DNA from: Croceitalea marina
Lineage (GTDB): Bacteria; Bacteroidota; Bacteroidia; Flavobacteriales; Flavobacteriaceae
Direction: 5' to 3'
Assembly: GCF_042684265.1 (NCBI RefSeq)
Contig: NZ_JBHULB010000077.1
Location: 14,046-78,045 of the forward strand
Length of the DNA: 64,000 nt
The notes beneath the pieces are model-generated. The model was given only the letters and a program-made list of their open reading frames with translations. It was not told the DNA's origin and searched no databases. Each line of letters opens with the position of its first letter. The stretch's first letter is position 1. The position numbers and the translations under genes were made by a program. Below are positions 46,206 to 56,505 of the stretch, one piece after another.

Positions 46206-48959
46206 TCAAGGAGTATCCACCTTATAAAACAATTCGGAATATCCTATTTTCCCATTAGAAGTAAATCCTTCAACAATAAGAATCACTTTCCCAGTAAGAT
46301 CACTATTAAAAAAGGTTATTTTCGCAATACCGTCTTTTTCGGTAACAATATTGGGCTTCCAATAAAGAAGTGCACGTCTATCAGGAACGCTCCAATCTAT
46401 TTTTGACGATTCATTATATTTAGGGGTATAATATTCTCGAACTGGTGTATATTGAGATGCTTTATGATTTATGAGATTGGTCCTATTAATTTTGGGAAAA
46501 GCACCATAAAGACCTTTTCCGGAATAGGTGTAAATGGCAAGTATGGCAGGAAACGGGGGAGGTGGGCATATTGGTGCACAATCAAAAACTTGACCGTGGT
46601 ATTTGTTTGCGGTACCTGCGCTAGGAAAGATTTCTACACTTTTGACCGCCCGTACCGGAATATTGCCAATAAGATGATAGTCCCGCTCATGGACGGGAAT
46701 ACCATCGATTACCACATAGGTCCAATCCGCGCCATGAACGTATGCAAGTTCAAATCCTACCGCACTGCCAAACCGCTTAACGCGTATTTCTTTCGGATAA
46801 TTGAAAAGCAACCATCTGAGCAGGTTATTTGTCCATTTTTTTTGTTTTTTTATCAACTCCTGGTTGTCTATGACCACATCTGGCATTCCATGCAGTTCTA
46901 CCATTTCAGCTCGCTCTGGCGTAAGTTTATAGTCACTGACCACCACTTCATTCAAAGCTATGGTACTTGGCAATAGATATGGATCTAGCCTAATATCTTC
47001 CTGTATCTTTTGAGCCATTTTCTTTTCGATAATACTATCTACAGGAACAATTACTTTTTCGGTATCATAAACTATTTCAGGGACTTCGTATTCTTTGATA
47101 TTTATTTTTAGGTTGCCTTTTTTGTTGCTTGCATCCGAAGACTGCATCACAAACTTTCTGCCTACGCCATAACTATCTTCCAACATAAATGTAAAAAAGC
47201 CGGTGCTATCTGTCTCTAGGGTATAGGATTCATTGGTTTCTCCCATTAGGAGCATATTTAATTCATATTTTTTTTTAGTTAACGAACTTTCGCTTTGTTT
47301 GCTCAGAATATCAACAACAGTGCCTTCAATTTTCAAACCTTTTTCAGAATCAAAAAGCCTTGGTTTTTTCTTCTCTTGGTACTTATAGTTGGACCAACCT
47401 TGGGTTAGCATTAAATAATCTAGTTCTGACATGTTCTTGTCATTTTCAAAATAGTATGATGGATTTTCGACCGTTCCCTTTATATCTGATTGTAATAATA
47501 AATAAGAGACTATGTTTTTCCTACTCAAGTTGGTATCATAAAAATAACTGGAGTCAACTGCCATAACCGATATAGATGCCGGTATGGGTCGACCTTTTTG
47601 CTGTGTTGATATAGAGACTGGAACACTATCTCTAATCAAATAAGAATCCTTATCTGTTTTTACTATTATATCAAGGTTTTCCTCTTTTAGATTATTAAAG
47701 AAATGACGCTCTGCTATGGGTCTATAGTTTTTGTCGAAAACAGTAAGTCCTATAACACCATGAGGTAAAACCTTGTGCTGGATTTTATACGAAAACACCC
47801 CTTTTCTGAATCTTGCTTTTAAAAAGAAAAGGTTTTTTCCCCTATGGAACAGCTTGATAAAAACACTGTCGCTATTCTTTTCTTTATTCCATATTCTTAG
47901 TTCCTTATTTGTTACTTTTGGGATTAATCTAATTACAGTCCCACTCATTTTTACTTTGGGTAATTCATACTTAAAGGTATTCCCACTTTTAGTGGTCAAA
48001 ACACCATAATAAGTATGTTCTTCTCGTGGTGTTATATATACTTTACCCATTCCTAGAATATTGCTCTTAAATTCAGTAATTTTATTATTATTCTCATCTT
48101 CTATCCTGCCCTCGATTTCAACGCCCTTTCCTCTATAGTCCAAATACTTGAACCCAACTACACTTTGTAAATCGTCTACTAAAGCCCCTCCTTCAGGGAA
48201 AAACTGCAATGAGCCGTATTCCTTGTCGAGGACAATAGACTTCGTAAATACCTCATTTTTGGTCCGCAACTCGTAGCCTACTATTGGTGCATCTATCGGA
48301 ACACGATGTTGCACATTGATATTGGGCTTCTTCCTTTTTGGTTTAATAAATATGGAATCGTTACCACCATTCCAATGCATATATAACATAGCATCACCAA
48401 TATGAAGACTATCCAACTCTTTAACGGCAATTGTTGACGATAATGAGAACGTATTGGAATTTAGGTCTTTTCTAACGAATATATCTCGAATAGGATTGAG
48501 TTTACTCTCAATTTTTTGAACCCGATAAAGGGCAATGGGTATGGAGCTTATAAAATCCGAGCCAAAATTTTTGTTCCATTCCGTGTACGCCCTGATTATG
48601 TAATTTCCTTCTTTGTAACTTGAATGCAATTGAAAAAATCCATTTGCAACACCTCCATTTATTTTCAAGAGGTTTTTGTCAACAATACGGTTGTCCAATG
48701 GGTCAATCAATTCTACATGAAGAACGGCACTTTTTATAGTGGGTCTGTGATTAAGTACATCAGTTACTACGGCCTTGAACCAAATGGTTTCCGATGTGTT
48801 AAAAGTTGTTCCGGAAAGTTGTAAGTATATTTTTTCAGCATCTGCAGCGTTTGCAAATACCATAGCTTCCTGTTCGATAGGATTTTGTGAATGACCATTT
48901 TGAGCTAACAAAAAGACATAAAAGACAACAATACCAGAAATAAATGAACTAAAAGTCAT
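46206..48959 (-). CDS. large secreted protein with MG2-like and TonB-plug-like domains
   Basis: A 917-residue protein with a signal peptide (FISGIVVFYVFLLAQNGHSQ). Residues ~35-140 (AEKIYLQLSGTTFNTSETIW) match the macroglobulin-like MG2 domain of Bacteroidota envelope proteins. The middle is beta-rich. Residues ~690-830 (NEVVVSDYKLTP, WTYVVIDGIPV, VRAVKSVEIFPSAG) resemble a TonB-receptor plug, without a following 22-strand barrel. Likely outer-membrane associated; function unknown. CICPP-type Cys/Pro motif near 835. Confidence 0.75.
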   Translation of the reverse strand: MTFSSFISGIVVFYVFLLAQNGHSQNPIEQEAMVFANAADAEKIYLQLSGTTFNTSETIWFKAVVTDVLNHRPTIKSAVLHVELIDPLDNRIVDKNLLKINGGVANGFFQLHSSYKEGNYIIRAYTEWNKNFGSDFISSIPIALYRVQKIESKLNPIRDIFVRKDLNSNTFSLSSTIAVKELDSLHIGDAMLYMHWNGGNDSIFIKPKRKKPNINVQHRVPIDAPIVGYELRTKNEVFTKSIVLDKEYGSLQFFPEGGALVDDLQSVVGFKYLDYRGKGVEIEGRIEDENNNKITEFKSNILGMGKVYITPREEHTYYGVLTTKSGNTFKYELPKVKMSGTVIRLIPKVTNKELRIWNKEKNSDSVFIKLFHRGKNLFFLKARFRKGVFSYKIQHKVLPHGVIGLTVFDKNYRPIAERHFFNNLKEENLDIIVKTDKDSYLIRDSVPVSISTQQKGRPIPASISVMAVDSSYFYDTNLSRKNIVSYLLLQSDIKGTVENPSYYFENDKNMSELDYLMLTQGWSNYKYQEKKKPRLFDSEKGLKIEGTVVDILSKQSESSLTKKKYELNMLLMGETNESYTLETDSTGFFTFMLEDSYGVGRKFVMQSSDASNKKGNLKINIKEYEVPEIVYDTEKVIVPVDSIIEKKMAQKIQEDIRLDPYLLPSTIALNEVVVSDYKLTPERAEMVELHGMPDVVIDNQELIKKQKKWTNNLLRWLLFNYPKEIRVKRFGSAVGFELAYVHGADWTYVVIDGIPVHERDYHLIGNIPVRAVKSVEIFPSAGTANKYHGQVFDCAPICPPPPFPAILAIYTYSGKGLYGAFPKINRTNLINHKASQYTPVREYYTPKYNESSKIDWSVPDRRALLYWKPNIVTEKDGIAKITFFNSDLTGKVILIVEGFTSNGKIGYSELFYKVDTP

Positions 48960-49353
48960 AATTGTAAGTTTAATTTAAAATGGATGCAAATCCAGCAGTA
49001 TTAATTGCGGTTATAATGTCACATCAGATAATATTTCCCATTACAATTAGTTGCCGCATTAATGGTGATTTTTTCATTTTCTTCGAAGAGCGCACATGAT
49101 TGATATTTGGGTAATCCGTCAAAATGCCCAATTTATGTTTTCCTTTTATATTCTAACTTCATCCAGTCTTTTCCCTATTAATAATTCGGCTGTTTTTTGC
49201 AATACAAATTAATTTTTTTTCTAAAACGTTGGGTGTTCAATAGATTATTTATCACAAGATGTAAGTAAAAACAATTGAGCATATAATGTTATTAAAATGC
49301 TTTTCATATTGTTCTTTTATCTCATCCGGTAAGTAATAAATGGTGTGGTGTGG
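48960..49353. other. 394-bp intergenic region
   Basis: AT-rich; no ORF, tRNA or strong hairpin seen. It should contain the promoter of the minus-strand gene ending at 46206. Confidence 0.5.
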
Positions 49354-49986
49354 TCAAACACTGGTTTTAAAACGCAGGTTCTTCATTTTAATAATGAAAA
49401 AGGCAACCAGTAAATTTGGAACCCAACTTAACCAGGACCCTATTAAATAAGCTTCGTCAAAACTACCTGTAACCTCAGTTAAAATTGGAAGCCATATCCT
49501 TAATGTGACCGCTGAAAAACAAACAGCATAACTGTAAATCATATAGTTTTCATGTAACTTAATTTTACGCTTCTTGATTGCTTTGTAGGCCGCAATAGTT
49601 GTAATTAACCATATAAGTGCGCTTAAGTTAAACGCTATAATGTTGGTGATTCCACCCGTAGCAAATTGTGCAATATATATTCCACAGACACCACTAATCA
49701 ATACACATAGAACGTATACTTTGCCAACCAATCTATGAAGTGCAAGTCTTTTTCTCCTTAGTTTAGGGCTAAATTGTGTCCATCCAATCAATAAAGAAAT
49801 TCCTCCAAAAATTATATGACCATAAAAAAAGTTATTCCATAATACATTCTCTAAAAGCTTTTTGCTTTTCAGGGCCAGCAGTCCAAAATTTACTTCTATT
49901 AAAAAGTATATTAGAGGATATAGTCCTATTAGAATACATGAAAGTACAAATATTGCCCAAATCGTTTTTGTCGCCAATTTTTTCAT
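49354..49986 (-). CDS. DUF2306 family membrane protein
   Basis: A 210-residue protein with about six membrane helices and the conserved HRLVGKVYVLCVLISGVCG segment plus KLHENYMIYSYAVCFSAVTLR with conserved histidines. This is the DUF2306 pattern (PF10067); possibly haem- or quinone-related, but the function is not established. It lies 12 bp downstream of the small ORF at 49999. Confidence 0.82.
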   Translation of the reverse strand: MKKLATKTIWAIFVLSCILIGLYPLIYFLIEVNFGLLALKSKKLLENVLWNNFFYGHIIFGGISLLIGWTQFSPKLRRKRLALHRLVGKVYVLCVLISGVCGIYIAQFATGGITNIIAFNLSALIWLITTIAAYKAIKKRKIKLHENYMIYSYAVCFSAVTLRIWLPILTEVTGSFDEAYLIGSWLSWVPNLLVAFFIIKMKNLRFKTSV

Positions 49987-49998
49987 TACGTCGGTTTA

Positions 49999-50208
49999 TT
50001 ATAGATTATCATTTTTTAGGATTTGTCTCAATAATTTCTCAGCACCAAAAACCCCCATTTGATTCAAAATAGTATTGTGGGCCCAAATCGAATGATACAT
50101 GAAAATTCTTCCCATACTTTCTCCGTTAGCTGACCGCAGGCAGCTAACGGAGAAATTCGAAATAATTAAGAATCCTATTAATAGACTTAGTATGCATTCT
50201 TTATTCAT
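49999..50208 (-). CDS. small putative lipoprotein, possibly a truncated gene
   Basis: The start is set at 50208 (MNKECILSLLIGFLIISNFS), giving 69 residues with a lipoprotein-like signal (FSVSC). It overlaps the end of the glucosidase gene by 8 bp. The next residues come from a perfect hairpin (50119-50154), and the tail FMYHSIWAHNTILNQMGVFG matches nothing I know. It may be a signal peptide joined to a gene remnant. Confidence 0.35.
   Translation of the reverse strand: MNKECILSLLIGFLIISNFSVSCLRSANGESMGRIFMYHSIWAHNTILNQMGVFGAEKLLRQILKNDNL
50119..50154. repeat. 14-bp perfect inverted repeat with 8-nt loop
   Basis: TTCTCCGTTAGCTG and CAGCTAACGGAGAA flank ACCGCAGG. It is GC-richer than the surroundings and lies inside a doubtful small ORF. 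It could be a dispersed repeat, a small inserted palindrome or a transcription terminator of the glucosidase gene. Confidence 0.6.
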
Positions 50209-51901
50209 ATTCAACTCTATTTGTAATTGGTTTACTTTTATAAATTCTCGCTTCCCACGGCTGTAATTCGATATAGTTCGTAGAAATTTTGTTTGGTGTA
50301 GTCGGTATGTTCGATAACAAAAGTTCATAATCCTGAAACTCGAATCTAACTTGATATTTGACCATAGAATCTGACATATTCAACATAATCAAATATGTGA
50401 ACCTGATCCCTGCACGGGTATAAGCAAATACTTTTGTATGCCCAGGGTCTATATCAAAATAGTCGCCATAAATCAAGTCTGTCGAATTTCTACGAATCTC
50501 AATCAACTGACGATAAAAATGAAATACTGATTTTGGATTATTCAAATTACTTTCAACATTAATAATTTCGAAATTTGGATTAACCGACAACCAACTTTTT
50601 TCTCCTCCGCTGAAACCTGCATTTGGTTTTTTATTCCATTGCATTGGTGTTCTAGCATGGTCTCTTGAGGTTTTGTTAAGCTCTTGTAAAAACTCTTCTG
50701 GACTCGCTCCACTTTTTAGTACCTTATCAATATTCCCTTTTACTTCTATATCGTCAAACTGGTCTAAGGAAGTAAATGGATAATTCGTCATACCAATTTC
50801 TTCACCTTGGTATAAAAAAGGAGTTCCTTTTTGTGTAAGTAGTAACATTGCCAAGAGTTTTGCAGATGTTTCTCTATACTTTGGCGAATCATTACCATAT
50901 TTACTTACACTTCTCGGGTTATCATGATTATTAAAAAACTGCGTAGGCCAATGGAAATTACCTACTTCAGATTGTATATTAAACATTGCTTTTAATTGTG
51001 GTAATGTCCATTCGTTTTGCCGCCAATTTTCCCTGCCTATCCTTCCTATATCGAACAAGAAAACCATATCAAGTTCATTCCGTCTTTCATCAGTCATAAG
51101 CTGTGTACATTCCTCAGTAACTCCAAAGGCTTCACCTACCGTCATGGTATCATATTTTGATAATACTTCACGATTCATTTCTTCCAAGAATTCATGTAAG
51201 CGAGGACCAGATGCATAAATAAATTCCGGATGGTTTAATGAATCTTCAGGGATATCTAAAAAATCCTGATGTTTTGATATAAAAGGAATCACATCCATTC
51301 TAAAACCATCTACTCCTTTATCCAGCCAAAACCTCATAATATCATATACCTCTTCTCTAACTTTTGGGTTTTCCCAATTCAAATCGGGTTGTTTTTTTCC
51401 GAAATAATGCAAATAATATTCCCCCGATGCTTCATCCCATTCCCAAGCGGAACCGCCAAAAAATGAAGGCCAGTTATTCGGAGGTCTTCCTTTCTCAACC
51501 CCTTCCTTCCATATGTAATAATCTCTGTAGGGATTATCATGAGATGATTTACTTTCCCGGAACCACCTATGCTCATCACTTGTGTGATTGACCACTAAAT
51601 CTATAATTAACTTTATCCCATTTTTCTGAAGTCGTTTTAGCATAAGGTCAAATTCTTTCATGGTGCCAAACTCCTCCATGACATTATAGTAATCACGAAT
51701 ATCATAGCCATTATCATCATTTGGTGAATCGAAATGAGGACTTAACCATAAGACATCTATCCCTAAAAATGCCAAGTAATCGAGTTTTGAAATTATTCCT
51801 TGCAAGTCCCCAATACCATCCCCATTGGAGTCTTGGAACGAACGTGGGTATATCTGGTATACTACCGATTCTTTCCACCATGTTTTTGCAAACTCATTCA
51901 T
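50201..51901 (-). CDS. GH13 alpha-glucosidase / oligo-1,6-glucosidase
   Basis: A 566-residue (beta/alpha)8 enzyme: WWKESVVYQIYPRSFQDSNG start, Ca-binding DSNGDGIGD (24-32), DLVVNHTSD (101-109), nucleophile Asp203 in GFRMDVIP, acid/base Glu257 in TVGEAFG and Asp327 in NNHDNPR. The Val after the nucleophile (GFRMDV) is the residue associated with alpha-1,6 specificity in oligo-1,6-glucosidases and isomaltases. There is no signal peptide, so it acts on imported isomaltose-like sugars. It is grouped with an SLC45-type transporter and a LacI regulator. Confidence 0.93.
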   Translation of the reverse strand: MNEFAKTWWKESVVYQIYPRSFQDSNGDGIGDLQGIISKLDYLAFLGIDVLWLSPHFDSPNDDNGYDIRDYYNVMEEFGTMKEFDLMLKRLQKNGIKLIIDLVVNHTSDEHRWFRESKSSHDNPYRDYYIWKEGVEKGRPPNNWPSFFGGSAWEWDEASGEYYLHYFGKKQPDLNWENPKVREEVYDIMRFWLDKGVDGFRMDVIPFISKHQDFLDIPEDSLNHPEFIYASGPRLHEFLEEMNREVLSKYDTMTVGEAFGVTEECTQLMTDERRNELDMVFLFDIGRIGRENWRQNEWTLPQLKAMFNIQSEVGNFHWPTQFFNNHDNPRSVSKYGNDSPKYRETSAKLLAMLLLTQKGTPFLYQGEEIGMTNYPFTSLDQFDDIEVKGNIDKVLKSGASPEEFLQELNKTSRDHARTPMQWNKKPNAGFSGGEKSWLSVNPNFEIINVESNLNNPKSVFHFYRQLIEIRRNSTDLIYGDYFDIDPGHTKVFAYTRAGIRFTYLIMLNMSDSMVKYQVRFEFQDYELLLSNIPTTPNKISTNYIELQPWEARIYKSKPITNRVEYE

Positions 51902-51952
51902 GTTTCTATAATCTTGAAAAGATTTTCGTTTTTCAATTAAATGTTAATAGTT

Positions 51953-53266
51953 CTATGCTGTAAAATCTACCGTTTTAGTTATTCTTAAACATAAGAATGA
52001 AGCTATTACCCAACATATACCGGCAAGTACCAGTGCATTGCGCGGATCCCCTGCAAGAAGACTATTGTAGAAAAATGGCAACGAAAGCATCATAATGATT
52101 TGGGGGATACAAATAAAGGCATTGAGTATTCCCATATAGACGCCCATTTGTTTTTGGGCGATTGTTCCGGCTACCATTACGTAGGGTACAGTACTAATTG
52201 CGGCTTGCCCTACTCCCATCAAAATACAGAGTAAGAATACCGTGGTAATACTTTTGGTGAACAACATGCCCAAAAAGCCAAACGCTCCTATAAATAAAAA
52301 TGATGAATACGTTTTTCGGGTCCCTATTTTATTAATAACAAATGGAATGAAAAACGCAATCAGCATAGGAGAAATTCCAAAAATCGCAGAGGCTATACCT
52401 CCCATAGACACTCCTTCACTAAAACCTGGATCTGAGGCCGTTGGTGCATTATATACATGTCTGGCAATGGATAAGGATAAATATTGCCACATTAAAGGTA
52501 AACCGAACCAAATCAGTAGTTGAACCCACCATAGTTGCTTCATCATCAAAGGCATATGGCGAATGGCTTCTATTATTTCCTTGAAAATCGGTATAATCCC
52601 CATTTTGGGTTTGTTCTTTTTGAACTCCTCCACATCCTTAGGAGGGTATTCTTTGGTTGTATACCCTGTCCATAAAATCGTCGCTAAAATTACTACGGCA
52701 CCCAACACAAAGGCATATTTAACAAAATCTGGAACGGTATTGGTTTCTGCGGTCGTTGCAAACCCAAATTTGCTCAGCAAATATGGCAGAAAACCAATTA
52801 TAAGACTTCCAAAACCAGCCATAAAAGTTTGTAAAGAAAACCCTAAAGGTTGTTGCTTTTTGGGAAGAATATCGCCAACCATTGCCCTGAACGACTCCAT
52901 GGAGGAATTAACGGAGGCATCCAATACCCACATGAGACCAGCGGCCATCCAAACCGCGGATGAATAGGGCATGGCAACCAAGCAAATACTTGCAAAAATT
53001 GCCCCGACGGTGAAATAAGGGCGACGACGCCCCCATTTTCCCCAGGTATTGTCACCCATGGCACCTACAATTGGTTGTACCAAAAGACCGGTAACCGGGC
53101 CGGCCAACCAAAGTAATGGCAAATTATGTTCCTCGGCTCCTAGATACCTGTAAATTGGGCTCATATTTGCCAGCTGTAATCCCATACCGAATTGTATTCC
53201 AAGAAATCCGAAACACATGTTCCAGATTTTTCGAAAATTTAAAACAGGTTTATCTTTATTTTCCAT
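51953..53266 (-). CDS. SLC45-type MFS maltose/disaccharide transporter
   Basis: The start at 53266 (MENKDKPVLNFRKIWNMCFG) gives 437 residues; the open frame extends 25 codons further upstream without family similarity. About 12 helices. Signatures are LNFRKIWNMCFGFLGIQFG, ANMSPIYRYLGA, LAGPVTGLLVQPIVGAMGD and GRRRPYFTVGA, typical of Bacteroidota SLC45/GPH-like sugar transporters that sit beside GH13 enzymes. It probably imports maltose- or isomaltose-type disaccharides for the glucosidase 51 bp downstream. Confidence 0.9.
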   Translation of the reverse strand: MENKDKPVLNFRKIWNMCFGFLGIQFGMGLQLANMSPIYRYLGAEEHNLPLLWLAGPVTGLLVQPIVGAMGDNTWGKWGRRRPYFTVGAIFASICLVAMPYSSAVWMAAGLMWVLDASVNSSMESFRAMVGDILPKKQQPLGFSLQTFMAGFGSLIIGFLPYLLSKFGFATTAETNTVPDFVKYAFVLGAVVILATILWTGYTTKEYPPKDVEEFKKNKPKMGIIPIFKEIIEAIRHMPLMMKQLWWVQLLIWFGLPLMWQYLSLSIARHVYNAPTASDPGFSEGVSMGGIASAIFGISPMLIAFFIPFVINKIGTRKTYSSFLFIGAFGFLGMLFTKSITTVFLLCILMGVGQAAISTVPYVMVAGTIAQKQMGVYMGILNAFICIPQIIMMLSLPFFYNSLLAGDPRNALVLAGICWVIASFLCLRITKTVDFTA

Positions 53267-53376
53267 AAACATTAATTTTATACCTAAAATGTTGCCAAAC
53301 AGGATTTTAAAAAAAGAGTAACCCCCTATGTGATACTCCATTGAAGAGCTATTCTTTCCAAGCGAATCAAGTTCGG

Positions 53377-54399
53377 CTAGCAGACTACCATTTTATAACG
53401 GTCGCCCTTTAAACATACATCCATCTTGTCGTTGGAATAAGCTGTGTTCCCATTTTGGTAGTCTAAAAACCGTTCGAAACTCCTCTTTCCTAATTTATAT
53501 CCATTGGTCTCTATGTAAGTGATTAGAGGATTGAACAATGAAGGCACCAAACCATTGCTAACACTTAAAACCGATACTTTTTGAAAATCAACATCCAACT
53601 TTTTAAAAGCATAGATTGTCCCAATCAATGCGGTATCATTCAAACAGAAAACAGCGTCGTACGATTCCTTATTTTTTCGAAAAATTGATGCAATCAGTTG
53701 CTCCACATCTTCAAGGTTCCGGCAACGTTCAACCTTGAGTGTGGTAAGCGGAGCTTCCTTTTTTAATTTTTCCTCAAAGGCTTGCAATCTGATATCTGAG
53801 GCTTCGACGGAATCACTATTCAGAAAAACACTTAGTATCTTTTTCCTTTCATTAATTATCATAGCCCTTGCGGCCATTTGCCCAATTTTAACCCCATCGA
53901 AAGTTATTTTTATACAGTGTTCGATTTTGGGAACATTGTTAAAATAGATAATGGGAGTTCCCATTTCATGAAGTTGAATAAATTCGGATATATAACATGA
54001 TTTTGAAGACAAGGAAACAAACACCGCATCTACATCATTTCTTTTGAGAATTTCAAGGTTTTTAAACTCTTCTTTTGGAGCTCCAAATGATTGTAGAATC
54101 ATCAAAGTATACCCTTCTGACCTAGCGTATTCTTCCAAAGCTGAAAGGAAGCTCTCGTAAAACAAATTCGAAATCTGTGATACCAACACCCCCAACACCA
54201 TAGTTTTCTTCGTCCTTAATTTCAAAGCCATTGCATTAGGTTCATAGTTCCATGCTTCTGCCAGAGCTACAACACTTTCTTTGGTCTTATCTGAAATCTC
54301 ATCATAGTTTCTCAATGCCTTGGACACAGTTGGAACGGTCAAGTCTAAAGCTCTAGCAATGTCTCGCAATGTTGGTTTATTATTTTTGTACATTTTCAT
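53377..54399 (-). CDS. LacI-family transcriptional regulator
   Basis: A 340-residue repressor: N-terminal HTH and hinge (TLRDIARALDLTVPTVSKAL, residues ~10-30; NAMALKLRTKKT hinge) and a periplasmic-binding-protein-like sensor from ~60. The shortened C-terminus and atypical FNNVPKIEHCIKITFDGVKI are normal for Bacteroidota LacI proteins. It likely controls the transporter and glucosidase downstream in the same orientation. MYKNN at 54393 is an equally possible start. Confidence 0.9.
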   Translation of the reverse strand: MKMYKNNKPTLRDIARALDLTVPTVSKALRNYDEISDKTKESVVALAEAWNYEPNAMALKLRTKKTMVLGVLVSQISNLFYESFLSALEEYARSEGYTLMILQSFGAPKEEFKNLEILKRNDVDAVFVSLSSKSCYISEFIQLHEMGTPIIYFNNVPKIEHCIKITFDGVKIGQMAARAMIINERKKILSVFLNSDSVEASDIRLQAFEEKLKKEAPLTTLKVERCRNLEDVEQLIASIFRKNKESYDAVFCLNDTALIGTIYAFKKLDVDFQKVSVLSVSNGLVPSLFNPLITYIETNGYKLGKRSFERFLDYQNGNTAYSNDKMDVCLKGDRYKMVVC

Positions 54400-54785
54400 T
54401 CATAGAATTAGCCAAAATCCTAATAGCCTCAGTAATACGATTTTAATTAGCTAAAGAATATTGATCAGTAAATGTTTAACCTTATTTTCATATCGTGGAA
54501 GCCGATCAACGATTGTTCAGGAGAGGAATGTCATGCCATAATGATCTTTTTGTTCCATTTATAAAATTACATATTTTTGTCATTTAACAATAAATGTAAT
54601 GTAAATGTAACTTATTATTTTAATAAATGTAAATTTATTTAACAAAATTTGATTTCCGGAAGTTATTTACCAAAAAGAGCAGGACGACAAGCGCCCCACC
54701 ACTTCCTTACTAATAAACTAATTCAGAAGTAAAATGAAAACAAAACTTAGATATTGTCAGTCAAATTATGTGTACTTATAAATGT
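54400..54785. other. 386-bp intergenic region with repeated AATAAATGTAA words
   Basis: AATAAATGTAA occurs at 54589-54599 and 54622-54632, with GTAAATGTAA between. The same word forms the right arm of the palindrome at 58298-58329 upstream of the sugar-porter gene. Possible operator or a decayed duplicate of that promoter. No gene seen. Confidence 0.4.
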
Positions 54786-55809
54786 TTATTCTTTAATATT
54801 CTTTTTTCGGTTAATGACCTTTTGGGCTGTCCTAATAATGGGTTTATAATCTAATCCATACTTCTTCAATAACAGATGTGGTTTTCCAAATTCTCCAAAG
54901 CTATCGTCCACCGCAACAAATTCTTGAGGTATCAATTTATTTATTGTTAGAACACCTGCAATACTTTCTCCCAATCCTCCTATAAAATTATGCTCTTCCG
55001 TTGTTACAATGGCCCCAGTTTTTTCAACCGATTTTAAAATTGATTCACTGTCCAAAGGTTTGGTCGTGTGAATGTTGATCACTTCTGCCGACATCCCTTT
55101 ATCCCCTAATATTTAAGCTGCACGTAAGGATTCCCAGACCAAATGTCCAATTGCCACTATAGTAACATGCTTTCCTTCGGTAAGTTGGACTACTTTCCCG
55201 ATTTCAAGCTGGTCTTCTGACATAAAAATCGGTACTTCGGGACGTCCAAAACGGAGATAAACAGGGCCATCATAGTCAGCAATTGCAATAGTCGCAGCTT
55301 TAGTTTGGTTATAATCACAGGTATTTATTACCGTCATTCCTGGCAACATCTTCATAAACCCTATGTCCTCCAAGATTTGATGTGCAGCACCTCTCCCAAG
55401 GTCAATCTAGCATGTGAGGCGCAGGTTTTCACATTTTTGCCCGAATAGGCTATCGATTGTCTTACCTGGTCATATACCCGCCCAGTGGAGAAATTGGCAA
55501 AAGTTCCTGTAAAAGGAATTAATCCTCCTAATAGTCAGTCTAGCTACAATGCACATCATATTGGCCTCGGCAATTCCTATTTGAAAGAATCGTTCAGGTT
55601 TTTCATTGGCAAATTCATCCATTTTGACCGAACTAATTAGATCCGTACATAGGGCCACCACGTTCGGGTGGCTTCTTCCCAATTGTGCTAATCCATCACC
55701 AAAACCCGAACGCATGTCCCTAATGCCTGTTGAACTATACCTATTTATAAGCGTAACTATAGCCTTATATCAATTTTATCTCTATGATTTGTTTGTATGC
55801 ATTGTTCAT
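54786..55809 (-). pseudogene. transketolase C-terminal subunit, decayed
   Basis: Three fragments in different frames together match a transketolase pyrimidine-binding/C-terminal subunit. 55470-55715 has RSGFGDGLAQLGRSHPNVVA and QIGIAEANMM. 55113-55373 has MLPGMTVINTCDYNQTKAAT and VYLRFGRPEVPIF. 54786-55094 has SAEVINIHTTKPLD, TEEHNFIGGLGES and FVAVDDSFGEFG. An in-frame TAA interrupts RAA*ILGDKG near 55110, and frameshifts or deletions fall between 55373 and 55520. A start at 55809 is followed by an early stop. Non-functional remnant of a two-subunit transketolase. Confidence 0.85.
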
Positions 55810-55817
55810 AATACCTC

Positions 55818-56504
55818 CTAATAATCTCCAATAGTCTCTTCATTTTGGACAAGAGCAATTTTTAGCTGCTCATCGTTTGGTGCTTTGCCATGCCATGCAT
55901 GTGTGTGCATCATAAAATCCACGCCGTTCCCATGATTGTGTTCAGAAATACACAAACCGGTTTTCCATTTCCCGTATGTTTTTTAGCCTCTTTTAATCCG
56001 TCAAAAACAGCTTCCACATCATTCCCTTTTCTGATTTCCACTACAAGCCACCCAAAAGCCTCAAATTTGGCCTTAAGGTCTCCAATCGGCAATACATCAT
56101 TGGGGAACCATCGATTTGCTGACCATTTAAATCAATTGTCACAATCAAGTTGTCAACATTATTACCGGCAGCGTACAAAATTGCTTCCCAATTTTTTTCC
56201 GTAAAATACCAACACGCTTTGACCCCTGAAGCTATCATAGGCAGTTTTACGACAATTTGTGAATGCAATGCCGCCAGTTCTTCGCCCTGCTCAATCATAC
56301 CCTGATAATCGGTCGCAATCACCTCTGCCGAAACGTCCCTGGTTACCAGGTCACAAATCTTAACATAATGGCCTAGGATGCCTTTAGAGCCTGTTATCTC
56401 TCTTTAACCATTAATGATGGGGTTGTAGTCACTCCATCCAAGACTCCTAACTCTTGGGGCCCATTAGTTTGTTCCAGGTTTGCGGTATCGATAAAGAATT
56501 TCAT
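55818..56504 (-). pseudogene. transaldolase-transketolase N-subunit deletion fusion, frameshifted
   Basis: The ATG at 56504 begins MKFFIDTANLEQ, the N-terminus of short (Fsa/TalC-like) transaldolase, continuing LGVLDGVTTTPSLMVKE. A one-base slip occurs near 56400. The next frame reads DVSAEVIATDYQGMIEQGEE and IVVKLPMIASGVKACWYFTE. Near 56190-56200 this passes directly into transketolase sequence, ILYAAGNNVDNLIVTIDLNG, then after another slip (~56100) PIGDLKAKFEAFGW and after a third (~55930) NGVDFMM and HAWHGKAPNDEQLK, ending at the TAG at 55818. So the transaldolase 3' half and transketolase 5' half were lost in one deletion, followed by further decay. Confidence 0.85.
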
Positions 56505-56505
56505 T

